Source: Lonicera japonica (lineage: Eukaryota > Streptophyta > Magnoliopsida > Dipsacales > Caprifoliaceae). From it: DNA of 64,000 nt. The position numbers and the translations under genes were made by a program. Every line of letters begins with the position of its first letter. Within the stretch, counting starts at the first letter, position 1. The notes beneath the pieces were generated by a model, which saw only the letters and a program-made list of their open reading frames with translations, did not search any database and was not told the origin of the DNA. Where the stretch lies: NCBI GenBank assembly GCA_021464415.1, contig JAKCWG010000771.1:203136-267135 (forward strand), written 5' to 3'. Positions 1-10,761 of this stretch are shown here, piece by piece.

Positions 1-2
1 TG

Positions 3-3000
3 AATGGTTTCTTTGTAAAAGAAGGGGAAGACTTCCCGTTTTGTGGTTTTCAAGAACCATGGTTTAATTTGAAAGGAGAAAGAGTCCTAGGACTAGAAAT
101 CTTCTTTGTTGAAGACTTGTATCACAAAGAGGGGGAGGTACATTGTATTGAAAATAGGAGATATGAAGATCCATCTCAGGGTTTGAAGTAAGAAGATGAA
201 GGAACTGAGGAGTTAGCTCTTATGATGAAGAGTTTGTTTGTCGAAACTGAGGTTATGGCAGTGACTGAAGAGGGTAATCTAGTTGATCCCGTGGTTTTGA
301 TCTATCCGGCAAAGAAAAGGGGAATTTTGAGAGAGAAAGGGAGTGAATATGTAAGGGATAAAATTGTGGGTAACATGAGCGATGATAAGCTCTTAGGAAA
401 TTTACTTGAAAATGTATCCGATGGAATTTTTGTTAATGAAATAGAAATGGTTTCACAGTATCCGGATATGTCCAATCCTTTTATTGCCTCTGCTGAAATT
501 GAATCTATGAATGATATCCCTGAAAAGAACAAACAGCGAATCCAAATCGAGGAGGGTGAAACCGTTACGGTTAAGCTAGGGACTAATGAGGATAAGAAAG
601 AGTTAAAAATTGGGGCTGAGTTGAATGAAACTGAAAGCAAAGAATTGCATGAATTATTAAAAGAATATGTTGATGTGTTTGCTTGGTCTTATGCTGATAT
701 GCCAGGTTTAAGCACAGATATAGTGATGCATGAGATCCACACCAAACCAGAGTGTAAACCCGTCAAGCAGAAACTCAGAAAGTTGATACCAGAATGGTCC
801 TTAAAAGTTAAAGAAGAAGTTGAAAAACAGTTGAAAGTGGGATTCATCCGAGTAGTGAATTATCCAACTTGGTTAGCCAATGTCGTACCTGTACCGAAGC
901 CAAATGGGAAAGTGAGGGTATGTGTAGATTATAGGGATCTCAATAAAGCCTGCCCAAAAGACGATTTTCCATTACCCAATATCGATCTAATTGTGGACAA
1001 TACTGCCAACCATGCTTTGAAGTCGTTTGTCGATGGTTTTGCCGGTTATAACCAGATAAAGATGCATCCCGATCATCAAGAAAAAACTGCCTTCATCACA
1101 CCATGGGGTACTTATTGTTACACAGTTATGCCGTTTGGGTTAAAGAATGCCGGGGCGACGTACCAAAGGGCTGCAACTGCACTTTTTCACGATATGATCC
1201 ACAAAGAGGTTGAGATATATGTGGACGACATGATCATCAAGTCCAAAGAGAGAGAAGGGCATCTCCCCGCCCTCAAAACTTTCTTCGATAGACTCCGGCA
1301 ATTCCAGATGAAATTAAATCCGTAGAAATGTGTATTTGGGGTAACAAAAGGCAAGTTGTTGGGTTATGTCGTTAGCAAAAAGGGAATTGAAGCAAACCCT
1401 GCCAAGATAAAAGCAATCAGAGAAATGCCGGCACCGCACACAGAGAAGGAGGTCAGAGGGTTCCTGGGTAAGCTACAGTATATCAGCCGGTTCATATCCC
1501 AGCTCACGCAAACATGCGAGCCCATATTCAGACTCCTGCAGAAATCATCAGATGGTCAGTGGAATGAACAGTGCCAAGCGGCGTTTGATAAAATCAAGGA
1601 GTACCTATCCAATCCACCAATCCTTGCCCCACCACAGCCAGACCTTCCCTTATTACTGTATCTCACAGTCAATGAAATTGCTGCAGGGGCTATGTTGGCT
1701 CAACACTTGATCCAGAGTCAAAAGGAGCAACCGATTTATTACATCAGTAAGAAGTTGTCACCCTGTGAAAGAAATTACTCACCATTGGAAAGATTGTGTG
1801 CAGCTTTGATTTGGGCAACTCATAAGATACGCCATTACATGCTCGTATTTTCCGTTGTTCTGATAGCCCGGTTGGATCCATTGAAATACTTGTTCGAAAG
1901 GCTAGTGTTGACTAATCGGATGGCTAAATGGGTGTTTTTGTTATCTGACTTCAATATCACATATGTTACCCAGAAGGCGATTAAAGGTCAGATCATCGCA
2001 GATTTGTTGGCTGGTAATCCTATTTTGGAAGAGGAAGAAGAAAGAGATCTCATCTTCCCAGATGAAACTATCATGGCATTAGAAACATAGGGTAAATAGA
2101 AATTGTATTTCGACGGAGCTGCCAACAAAAATGGCTATGGAATAGGGATTCTTTTGATCTCGCCAGACCAGATTCACGCACCGTTGTCGTTCCGGTTGCA
2201 ATTCGACTGCACCAATAACACTGCTGAATATGAGGCTTGCATCGTGGGGTTGGAAATCGCTCTTAAAAGAAGGGTAATGAAAATATAGGTTTTCGGAGAT
2301 TCGGCTCTTATCATACACCAGGTATTGCAAAAGTGGAAGATCAGAGAAGATAAGCTCATCCCCTACCTGGACAAACTGCAAGATATGGCTAACAAGTTTG
2401 AAGAGATCAGTTTCCATCATGTACCCCGCAGTCAAAATAATTTTGCCGACGCACTGGCAACATTGGCATCAATGGTAGAAATCCCGGGAGATATGCAGGC
2501 AGTACAGATCACTATTGAGCAAAGAGAGGTCCCGGCATACTGCATGGTCCTTGACAGTGAAAATGAAGATGAGGATTTGGTAGATTCAGCCACCTGGTAT
2601 TACGACATCTGGAGGGTCTTAAAAGAAGGAAAATACCCTGATCATGCCAATAAGAAGACTCGGATAGCACTTCAGAGATTAGCAGCTCAATTCATCATTT
2701 GCGCGGGAAAATTGTACAAGAGAGGGTATGACGGAGTACATCTTCGATGCCTAAGAGAAAAGGAATCTCAAGCCGTTATGAACAAAGTGCACGGGGGATA
2801 ATGCGGACCCCACATGAGTGGACACACTTTGGCCCGGAAGATAATTCGGCAAGGATATTACTGGACCACTATGCAACAAGACTGTAATGGTCATGTCAAA
2901 AGATGCCATCTCTGCCAAGTTTACACAAAATCTCAGAAACTTCCCCCAAAAGAATTGTACACCATGACAGCTCCTTGGCCGTTCTCAGTTTGGGGAATAG

Positions 3001-3839
3001 ACGTCATTGGAAAAATATCGCCGTCAGCAAGCAATGGGCATGAGTACATACTGGTCGCAATCGATTATTTTACAAAGTGGGTCGAGGCAGAATCGTATGC
3101 GAAGCTTGATGCTAAAAAGGTAGCAAAATTCATCCGAAGGAATATCATATGCAGATACGGGGTACCCCATGAGATTGTGTCTGACAATGGAACCCACTTC
3201 GAAGGAGAAGCCAACAATGTAATGGAAGAATACGGGATACAGAGGCACAAGTCCTCCCCCTACAGGCCACAGACCAATGGTGCAGTAGAAGCGGCAAACA
3301 AAAATCTGAAGAATATGATTAGCAAGATGATAAAAGGTGGTCAAGATTGGGCCGATAAACTGCCGTATGCATTGTGGGGATATCGCACTACAGAAAGGGT
3401 CTCCATAAACGCCACACCGTTTTCATTAACATATGGGATGGAAGCAGTACTACCTGTAGAAATGGAGATCCCGTCTCTGAGGGTAGTTATGGAAAGCACA
3501 ATGGCAGAATTAGACTGGGTTCAAAGCCGTTATGAAGAGTTGGCGCTACTCGACGAGAAACGATTGAAAGCCGCCTACCATCAGCAAGGGTATCAGAAAA
3601 GGGTTGCTAGAGCATTCAATCAGAAAGTGAAAATCAGGGGAATACAGATAGATGATTTGGTGATAAAAGAAATCAGAGAACCAGCTAGAGATCCAAGGGG
3701 AAAATTCGCGCATAAATGGACAGGGCCGTATATTGTCAAAGAGATTTTGTCCGGAGGAGCAGTTATAATCACAGATACAGATGGACAACAGTTCAATTCT
3801 TCGGTTAATCTAGACTGTTTGAAGAAATACTATCAGTAA
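3..3839 (+). pseudogene. pol: E1 pol: RT, RNase H, archaeal-type RNase H, integrase (stop-disabled)
   Basis: Replication and integration part of the Tat polyprotein, open at its 5' end. One frame can be followed throughout, broken by stops at 189-191, 1323-1325, 2088-2090, 2097-2099, 2286-2288 and 2799-2801. The RT active site YVDD is at 1218-1229. The gypsy RNase H follows, with its usual TDA catalytic motif replaced by TVN. The second RNase H starts near 2103 (YFDGAANKNG, then EYEAC, GDSAL and NFADALA, a DEDD set). Integrase has an H-H-C-C zinc-binding region (HMSGH, then CHLC) near 2812-2925, and the D,D,E core is visible as WGIDVIG, SDNGTHFEG and EAANKNL. Several stops fit single transitions (CAG to TAG, TGG to TAG) when aligned with E2 and E3. 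Confidence 0.93.
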
Positions 3840-3862
3840 AGGACATAAGCCGGCATACCCAA

Positions 3863-3960
3863 GAACTACGTAGACCTGAGCCCCACAACCAAGAATTAAG
3901 ATATTAAAACAAGGGGAACGTAGGAAACCTGAGAAGTGACTTCAGGCCCGGTCTAATTTT
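3863..3960. other. Conserved non-coding block in the convergent gap of E1
   Basis: This lies between the end of pol (3839) and the 3' end of the antisense PMD gene (4211). It contains ACCTGAGCCCC, then GGGGAACGTAGG, AACCTGA and GACTTCAGGCC. The same string of short blocks sits at the matching place in E2 (38994-39105) and E3 (57056-57157). CCTGA and TTCAGG can pair. The rest of the gap to 4210 is AT-rich with no recognisable feature. A role in 3'-end formation of the converging transcripts is inference. Confidence 0.6.
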
Positions 3961-4210
3961 CATAAAATAATATAAACCCTGCTTTTCATTTAATCTTGAA
4001 AAATTACAAAATAAGTTTGCATAACAACACTTACAACTGATATTTTCTCAAAACAAAATATTAAATATATTTCCGAAAAAGAGTCTACATTACATATGTT
4101 TGCATACATATCATTTTCGAGCTACCTAGACTTGTTTCTTTTTTCGCAAAAAATACACGATTTCATAAATAAAACATAAAGGATACTTTTTCAAAAAAGA
4201 GAAAAACTAG

Positions 4211-7165
4211 CTAATTGCCGCGTCTCGATGACATGTCAATATTCTCCGCCGAACCAAGCTGAGAACGTCGAGAAGGAGGGCCACGACGACGAGGGGCAGG
4301 ACGACTTATGACCACGGCCTCGTTAATTGACCCCATGGAAGAGCGAGAGGGTGCACCAGGATCAGGAGCCTCACGGGCAGCGGCATTACCAGCAAGCCTC
4401 ATAGCATCACGAAAAGACCTATCGTACTCCCACGGTTGGGGAACACAGTGAACTAAGAAGGCCCAATAATCCGTGGCAGTATCATAAAGATTGCATAACT
4501 CATCTATCGAGACTACAACATTTGTCCAACTTGGAATCCCGGGAAAAGTAAAACGTTCAGGAATGGGAGAAGATCGGAGGTTATACTGCATCTCCTCCCA
4601 AGCAGCAGTAAAAGACATGGTCCGCGGCAATACAGGTAAATTACAAGAGTGGGATGATTGGCCAGGTCCAGAATGCATCCCTTGATCCCTCTCAAAACGT
4701 CTAACCGCTTCTACATGGTTGAGATCTCGTACCGTATCTCGGAATTCCCTCCCAGAGTCTTGGGGTACCTCGCCACCAAAAGGGTTGTTATTCAGGAAAG
4801 AGGTAAAGTTAGAGAAGGCGGGCAGATCAAAACTCGAACCTTGCCCCGTCTGATAACCTGCAACAAAATCTCGCCCTTGTTCTGTTTGATAACCTGCAAT
4901 AAAGCCTTGCCCTTTCCCCATTGGATGACCTGTAGTATGACCCAAGCCTTCACCCATCGAATGATTAACAAAAACAGGTGGCCTCATAGCCACATTGCCG
5001 CCTGTAAACCCACCATCAACACCACCACCACCGTGACCAAAGCTAGTATCCATGTCTTCATCTCCACCAAGGTTCTGATTTAAACCCTCTACATTACCAG
5101 CAATCCCATCAGTCGCCTGATCCATGACATCATCATCATCCGTATTCTCATTTTGGTTCCCACTCTCATCGTCAGGAGAATTAGCAAACCGATATCCAGG
5201 GTGAGCGGACTCCCCAGATTTTGACACATGCATCGCATACCAGTCCTGCCCACGAATACAATGAGAATTGCCCCCTAGCCTAGTATAACGTGTATAAATG
5301 TCATCAGGGGTAGTGCCTACATTCTCTCGCAATAGATAAGTGCGTGCAAACTCGCGATAAGGAATATCCGACTCGAACCTCGTATAATCACATCCTTGAA
5401 ACAAGATTAAACAATCCTCAGCAGGAATTTGAGAAGGAAAACACATACGCGAAGGAGGATGAGCAGGGGACTTGAGATTAGCCCCAGGAGAATGCTAACG
5501 CATCACCCTCTCACCCAGATAGAAACAATAGTCATACTCATGATGCAACAGTCGCCGTGTCTGAGAAAATGTTCGGATATAATGGAAAGCCGGCTAACTA
5601 TGCAATTCCGACCAGGGGGTCCAGTTCACTTACAGAGACATAAGTATAAGGAACAATTTAAAAAAAAAAAATGAACCAAGGGAAAAAAGTTTGTACCCGA
5701 TCAGGGGTAAGCCCAAAGAAATCTTCGTGGCAAAGATGCGATAAAGAATAACGGAATGGCTTCGATGTACATAGTTTTCGGGAAAAATGACGAAAAAAGG
5801 GAAAAGAACGATCCCTACAAACACCAAGCTGTGCCGGACCACTACCGATATACGCCAAAAACCAGGCCTGAAAATTATAGAGGATTAAACAAAGAAACTT
5901 ATATAAACATGGAAATTGTGATAAAAGAGATAGAAAGGGGGATACGTCCCATAACATGCACATTCCCCGGTGAGTAGGAGACTCGCGTCTCGAAAAGCTA
6001 TCCATCGAGTCATACAGAACGGCTAGAACAAGTCCCCCCCATTCCCAAGTATGAATAGTGCTGAAATCATTGAGAATGGCAAGCCAGTATACAACCGCAT
6101 CATTATTACCGCGAGCTGTAAATAATTCCTGCAGAACGAGGAGGAGTAATGATCTAGCATACTGACGAACCTCTCGTCGGGTAAGGAGATCGCCCCTGCT
6201 TGCCATGCGCAAACTTTCCTGCTTCAGATATTCAACCAAAACAGCATGAGGGATCTCATTCCCCTCGTGATACCAGCCCAGAGCAGCTCGCATCCCCGCC
6301 TCGGTAATCCTAGCCGAAGGAGAACAATCGATCGGCCGGCCCCCAAAAGGCAAACCCGTCAGGACATGCACGTCTATAGGAGTCATGGTCATCTCCCCCC
6401 AACCCCACTGAAAGGTGTGGGTAGTATCAAACCACCTTTCCGCCATCGCTGTCGTAAGATTCGAACCACGCTGGGCGTGCCCAGGCAATGCGTTGAGAAG
6501 AGGGCCAAAAGGAGTAACACCGAGGAACTCCCTAACTGCTTGAGGAGAGGATACCCAAGCGTCATAAACAGAGTTACAAGAACCACGGCATCTGCGACTT
6601 ACCTGGTTTAAAAAAGAAAAAAGAAAAAAGAAAGAGAGCTCGAAAATGATAAACATGCATTTTAGCATACATACATATATAGGAATTTCTAACATGGTAT
6701 TATTTACTTTTGCAGGAAACATGTTCTACTACTATTACTACTATTATTACTACTATTATTATTGCTAACATTATATATTATTAATTGATATTATTATCAT
6801 TTTTTTTTTTTTAAAAAAAGACATCTAACATGGCACTTGCATAAACATATAAAGCAGTACATTAGCATTTTATAATATATGTTGCATTTTGGAAATACCC
6901 GGGCACGATTGAAGAATAAATGTTGTTCCGGCTCCATGATAAGCCACGGGGCGTTGATATCAGAAACGACAGCGTCAGTATACACAGCACGTCGGTAAGC
7001 CACACCTTCAACACCTTGCCATACTATCCCCTCCCAATCATCGTGATGCGGCGATATGAAAGTAAAACCGTCAGATCCCGTGGTGAAGATATTCGGAGAA
7101 TCACCAAGCAGACAATCCGGAGGGAGAGAATGAATACTATTATTATAAGAATGAAAAGCCGACAT
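4211..7165 (-). pseudogene. E1 antisense plant-mobile-domain (PMD) gene, 4 exons, stop-disabled
   Basis: Spliced gene opposite to pol. Exon 1 is 7165-6899 (first ATG at 7165), exon 2 6602-5946, exon 3 5867-5697, and exon 4 about 5637-4211. Introns 1-3 use GT donors and are phase 0, at the same places as in E2. Exon 1 encodes the SPHHDDWEG block. Exon 2 carries the PMD signature: RWFDTTHTFQWGWGE, then MTPIDVHVLTGLPFGG. Exon 4 encodes an acidic, Gly-rich low-complexity region and a basic tail (PAPRRRGPPSRRS). Exon 4 contains in-frame TAG codons at 5594-5596 and 5495-5497, and its acceptor looks damaged. The last intron of the E2 gene is absent here. PMD proteins occur in plant TEs and in the host silencing factors MAIN/MAIL1; a DNA or chromatin role here is inference. 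Confidence 0.82.
6723..6765. repeat. Trinucleotide microsatellite in intron 1 of the E1 PMD gene
   Basis: Imperfect run of TAC/TAT-type triplets between exons 1 and 2 of the antisense gene. The E3 gene carries a long minisatellite in the equivalent intron. Confidence 0.7.
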
Positions 7166-7269
7166 GATAAAGAACAAAAGGATTGCAAAGAAAAGCCAAG
7201 GAGAAAATATGAACTTAGAGAGAGAAAGAAACTATGGAAGATGGGAGGAATGCAAGCAAAGAAGACTCA

Positions 7270-7418
7270 TATATATAGGAACCAAACTAGTTGTCCCCAA
7301 AAAATACCAATTGTCCCCAAAAGAAAATAGTTGTCCCCAAAAAATACCAATTGTCCCCAAAAGAAACCATTGTCCCCAAAAAAATACCAATTGTCCCTAA
7401 GAAAAACCAATTGTCCCC
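7270..7418 (-). promoter_or_regulatory. Promoter of the E1 PMD gene: TATA box plus seven phased TTGTCCCC motifs
   Basis: A TATATATA box at 7270-7277 lies about 105 bp before the PMD start codon. Immediately upstream of it (rightward) are seven motif copies starting at 7291, 7311, 7331, 7351, 7370, 7391 (TTGTCCCT) and 7411, nearly all 20 bp apart. The same TTGTCCCC motif occurs twice just upstream of the TATA box in the E1 LTR (9578-9606). The spacing of about two helical turns would place bound proteins on one face of the DNA. Confidence 0.8.
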
Positions 7419-7636
7419 AAAAATATAAAAAACTCTTTTTTCTCTTTTATCCGGAATAAAAATGTCATTTTTTTATCAGTTTTCAAAAAAAATAAAAAAA
7501 ATAAGAGGAATCACGGAATTCTGAAGTTTTCAAGCCAACACGGAGAATTTAAACCAAGATTTCCACAGAATACAGGAAATGTGCCCTTAGCAGTAGAGAA
7601 ACTATTTGAAGAGAACAAAGTGGGTACAAGAAATAA

Positions 7637-7890
7637 TTGAAAGAGTAGAAAAGAGGATAAAACCCACAGCACCAAGAGAGAAGAAATAAAGAGAATCCCA
7701 AAAAAACAGAGAAAGAAGGTAACGGCAAGAGCCACACCGAGAGTGACAGCTAGGCCAAAAGGCTCAGGGCTGCGTCTCAGGTGAGAAAGGCTGCTGGCCA
7801 TGCAAAAGATTAAATAGACGGGCATCAAGAAAAAAAAGCCTTGAAAACATCAGAGGGAGATATAAGGGCATCAAAAACAGAAAAGGTGCA
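7637..7890. other. Conserved 3' non-coding block of E1
   Basis: Contains ATTGAAAGAGTAGAAAAG, GAGCCACACCGAGAGTGACA and, at 7779, CAGGTGAGAAAGG, then a further conserved stretch around TAAGGGCATCAAAAACAG. All are shared in order with E2 (45020-45325) and E3 (63268-63530), although surrounding DNA is unrelated. It lies between the antisense promoter and the tandem array. The minus strand can be read as a hydrophobic peptide, but the frame is broken in E3. Confidence 0.65.
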
Positions 7891-8122
7891 GGTGCAAATA
7901 AAAATGTTCTCCAAAAACCAAGAAAAAACTGCAAAGGGCAAGAATCCTGAAAATTGTGGAAACATGGGTAAGAATTCAAGAGTGTAAGGTGAAAACCCCA
8001 AAGAAAGCACTCACGAGGTTTACAAACCAAGGAAATCGTGATTACATCTTTTTAGAAAGAAAGGAAACTCATCAAAAAAATACATGGAAAAACTGGATAA
8101 AAAGAAGAAAGAAAACCTTTTT

Positions 8123-8880
8123 CAACCCAGAAAGCAGATTCGTTGCCAAGAATCGTCCTACGAAGTAGGAGTACCACAGCTCAACCCAGAAAGCAGATTC
8201 GTTGACAGAACCTTCCTACGAAGTAGGAGTACCACAGCTCAACCCAGAAAGCAGATTCGTTGACAGAACCTTCCTACGAAGTAGGAGTACCACAGCTCAA
8301 CACAAAAAGCAGATTTGTTGACAGAACCTTCCTACGAAGTAGGAGTACCACAGTTCAACCCAGAAAGCAGATTCGTTGACAGAACCGTCCTACGAAGTAA
8401 GAGTACCACAGTTCAACCCAGAAAGCAGATTCGTTGACAGAACCGTCCTACGAAGTAGGAGTACCACAGCTCAACCCAGAAAGCAGATTCGTTGACAGAA
8501 CCATCCTACGAAGTAGGAGTACCACAGTTCAACCCAAAAAGCAAAATCGTTGACAGAACCGTCCTACGAAGTAGGAGTACCACAGTTCAACCTAGAAAGC
8601 AGATTCGTTGACAGAACCGTCCTACGAAGTAGGAGTACCACAGTTCAACCTAGAAAGCAAATTCGTTGACAGAACCGTCCTACGAAGTAAGAGTACCACA
8701 GTTCAACCCAGAAAGCAGATTTGTTGACAGAACCATCCTACGAAGTAGGAATACCACAGCTCAACCCAGAAAGCAGATTTGTTGACAGAACCATCCTACG
8801 AAGTAGGAGTACCACAGCTCAACCCAGAAAGTAGATTCTTTGATAGAACCGTCCTATGCAGTAGGAGTACCACAGCTCAA
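8123..8880. repeat. 58-bp tandem array, about 13 copies
   Basis: The period of 58 bp is measured from successive AAGTAGGAG positions (8163, 8221, 8279). Each unit holds the inverted repeat TCCTACGAAGTAGGA. The array sits between the conserved 3' block and the 3' LTR. Tandem repeats in the 3' untranslated region are a known hallmark of Tat-lineage elements and a source of satellites. Bases 8881-9064 to its right hold no recognised feature. Confidence 0.92.
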
Positions 8881-9064
8881 CATTTGTTTGCAAAGCACAG
8901 GACGCGTCCTGAATCGCCCATCCATTCCCAGCAGAGATAGACAGCACAAACATCATTTAGCATGGCATTGTTTTCAAAAAACATATCATGGAGGATTCAT
9001 GCAAGCGCCTCAAAATGATGCATTCTCAGTATCGTCCTAGTTTCTTTGTTCCAAAGAACCTAGG

Positions 9065-9075
9065 CCGAGAGGGTC
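9065..9075 (+). other. Polypurine tract of E1
   Basis: CCGAGAGGGTC directly abuts the 3' LTR. The same GAGAGGGTC stands in front of the E2 3' LTR at 47287-47295, which supports it as the plus-strand primer site. Confidence 0.65.
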
Positions 9076-10761
9076 TGTGAATACCTCATTTTTCGACCCT
9101 CGCACAAATCCCGAACTTCAAGAAAATGAACACACAGGCATGCATAGACATTCATGGATGAATATATACTCTATATATGTGATACAGGTCAAAGAATGAG
9201 GCAGAAAGGCCACCCGGACAGAAAGTTACGAGAATTACCAGAAACTGCCGAAAATCGATAACCGTGAAAACTCCTGGAAGGTAAACTTAAATATCTATGG
9301 ATATCTGATCTCTCTCAAACTTTGAGGATTGTTAGGTAATACTACAAGGAGGAACATACTCAAAAATCAGCACATTCTGACGACCGGATCTCCGGGAATT
9401 GAGAAAACTGGGAATTCACCTCGGGAATCAAAAGGCACACTTCCCGAAGTACAAATGAGCTGAAATTTGGTTAAGAGGTAGGTTACATTGTGGGGAACAA
9501 CATATCAAAAAATCAGATCATTCCGATACTCGGTTGGGCCGAAATCGCAAAAACCGTTGCAAAAGAGGCAAAACCGGTTGTCCCCGCGACAACACCAGTT
9601 GTCCCCACGGCAACTGGTCATTTCTGCTATAAATAGACCCCTTTTTGTGCCTTTTGGAAGGGAGGAAAAAGTGGAAAATCTCGGGAGAAGTGTTGGAAAT
9701 AATATATTCACCTTGGGAAAGCTTTTTGGTAAGTTTCGTAATTTTCTGAATTGCAATTTTTATCCGTGTATTTTCATTGAATCACATGTAGAGAGTGATA
9801 TTTATCTCCAAATCAGTCCAAATTTCATATTTGAGCTTTATTTTAATTATAGAAGGTGTGGATTGAGAAAAAATCGTATTTTGAAAATATATTTTTATCA
9901 GGGTATTTTTTATCAGTCTCACATTTAGACTGCTGTTTAAATTCCAAATCAGTTCAAATTTTAGATTTGAGTTGGATTATCAATATTGAAAATATTGGTT
10001 GAGAAAAAATCACATTTTGAAAGAATATTTTTATCAGTTATTTTCAATTTTTATCAGTCTCAATCTACACCGGAATTGATTGATTTTGTGCCCCGTTTAA
10101 TCTATAAATTTGGGCGTTGAATTAAATATCCAATGTGAGAGTATGAAAATTGTCAAATTCCAATTTAAGTAATTAAATTGTGATATACTATTTGACAAAA
10201 GAAATCTCGATGATTGCCGGATACCAATTCTAAACTAAATTAGCTTCTGAAAAGCTCTGATTTTTATCCAAATGCACTGATTTCGTTGTCTATCTCTATA
10301 CAAAACAATTGTGAAACCACACACATACACACTGATTTCTAAAATCAAAAAGGGCGAAATACGAAGCACACGTCTTCAATCCCCACCCCAAAATCCCGGT
10401 TTTCTAAAAATAAAAGGTTGAAGTGAGATAATATTATACGCGCATGCGAATTTGTGATAATACTTAACGCATATTATACTTAGAGACCGAAAGGGCGAAT
10501 TGGGTGCCTAATCCCTTCCCAATTCGTAATTTAATCCCCGAACCCTTGAATTGTCTGGTTTCGCATTAATTGTGTTTAAGAAGGCGTTTAATTCATAAAT
10601 GTTTTTCTTTTACACAAAACTTTTGTTTGTTTAGTAAAACAAACTGGCGACTCTGAATTGTTTACAAAATGTCATGTTTTTTTGTAATTAATAAAAACTC
10701 CAACGTATTCCGAAAATAAAAGATGAAAAGCGGAGGGGCCGAGAAAACGCGGGTTTTCACA
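9076..10761 (+). repeat. 3' LTR of E1 (1686 bp)
   Basis: Begins TGTGAATACC and ends GGTTTTCACA, giving TGTGA/TCACA terminal inverted repeats. U3 has two inverted repeats around TTGTCCCC: GTTGTC/GACAAC at 9577-9593 and CCAGTTG/CAACTGG at 9595-9617. TATAAATAG follows at 9628-9636. U5 contains the family-wide hairpin CGAATTGGG/CCCAATTCG (10496-10526) and a copy of the first ten bases of the primer site (10645-10654). The open frames inside it are not genes. Confidence 0.9.
9577..9636 (+). promoter_or_regulatory. E1 LTR promoter: two TTGTCCCC inverted repeats and TATA box
   Basis: The two motif centres are about 21 bp apart and the second ends 11 bp before TATAAATAG. The motif is the one repeated seven times in front of the antisense PMD gene of the same element. 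Confidence 0.78.

Larger units (their letters stand above)
1..10761 (+). mobile_element. Tat-lineage Ty3/gypsy element E1, 5' part outside window
   Basis: Order on the + strand: end of the gag-pro/pol linker, RT, RNase H, archaeal-type RNase H, integrase, a convergent antisense PMD gene, a conserved 3' block, a 58-bp tandem array, a polypurine tract and the 3' LTR. The 5' LTR, primer site and gag lie before base 1. Tat membership rests on the extra RNase H between the gypsy RNase H and integrase, and on an antisense accessory gene upstream of the 3' LTR, as known for Grande, RIRE2 and Retand. E1 lacks the DUF7745-like gene that E2 and E3 carry between pol and the PMD gene. Confidence 0.88.

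Noticed and set aside
302..640. Minus-strand open frame inside E1 pol
   Set aside because: Shadow of the well-supported pol frame; no homology or promoter.
7164..7400. Plus-strand frame rich in CPQKIPIVPKRN repeats
   Set aside because: It is a translation of the phased TTGTCCCC promoter repeats.
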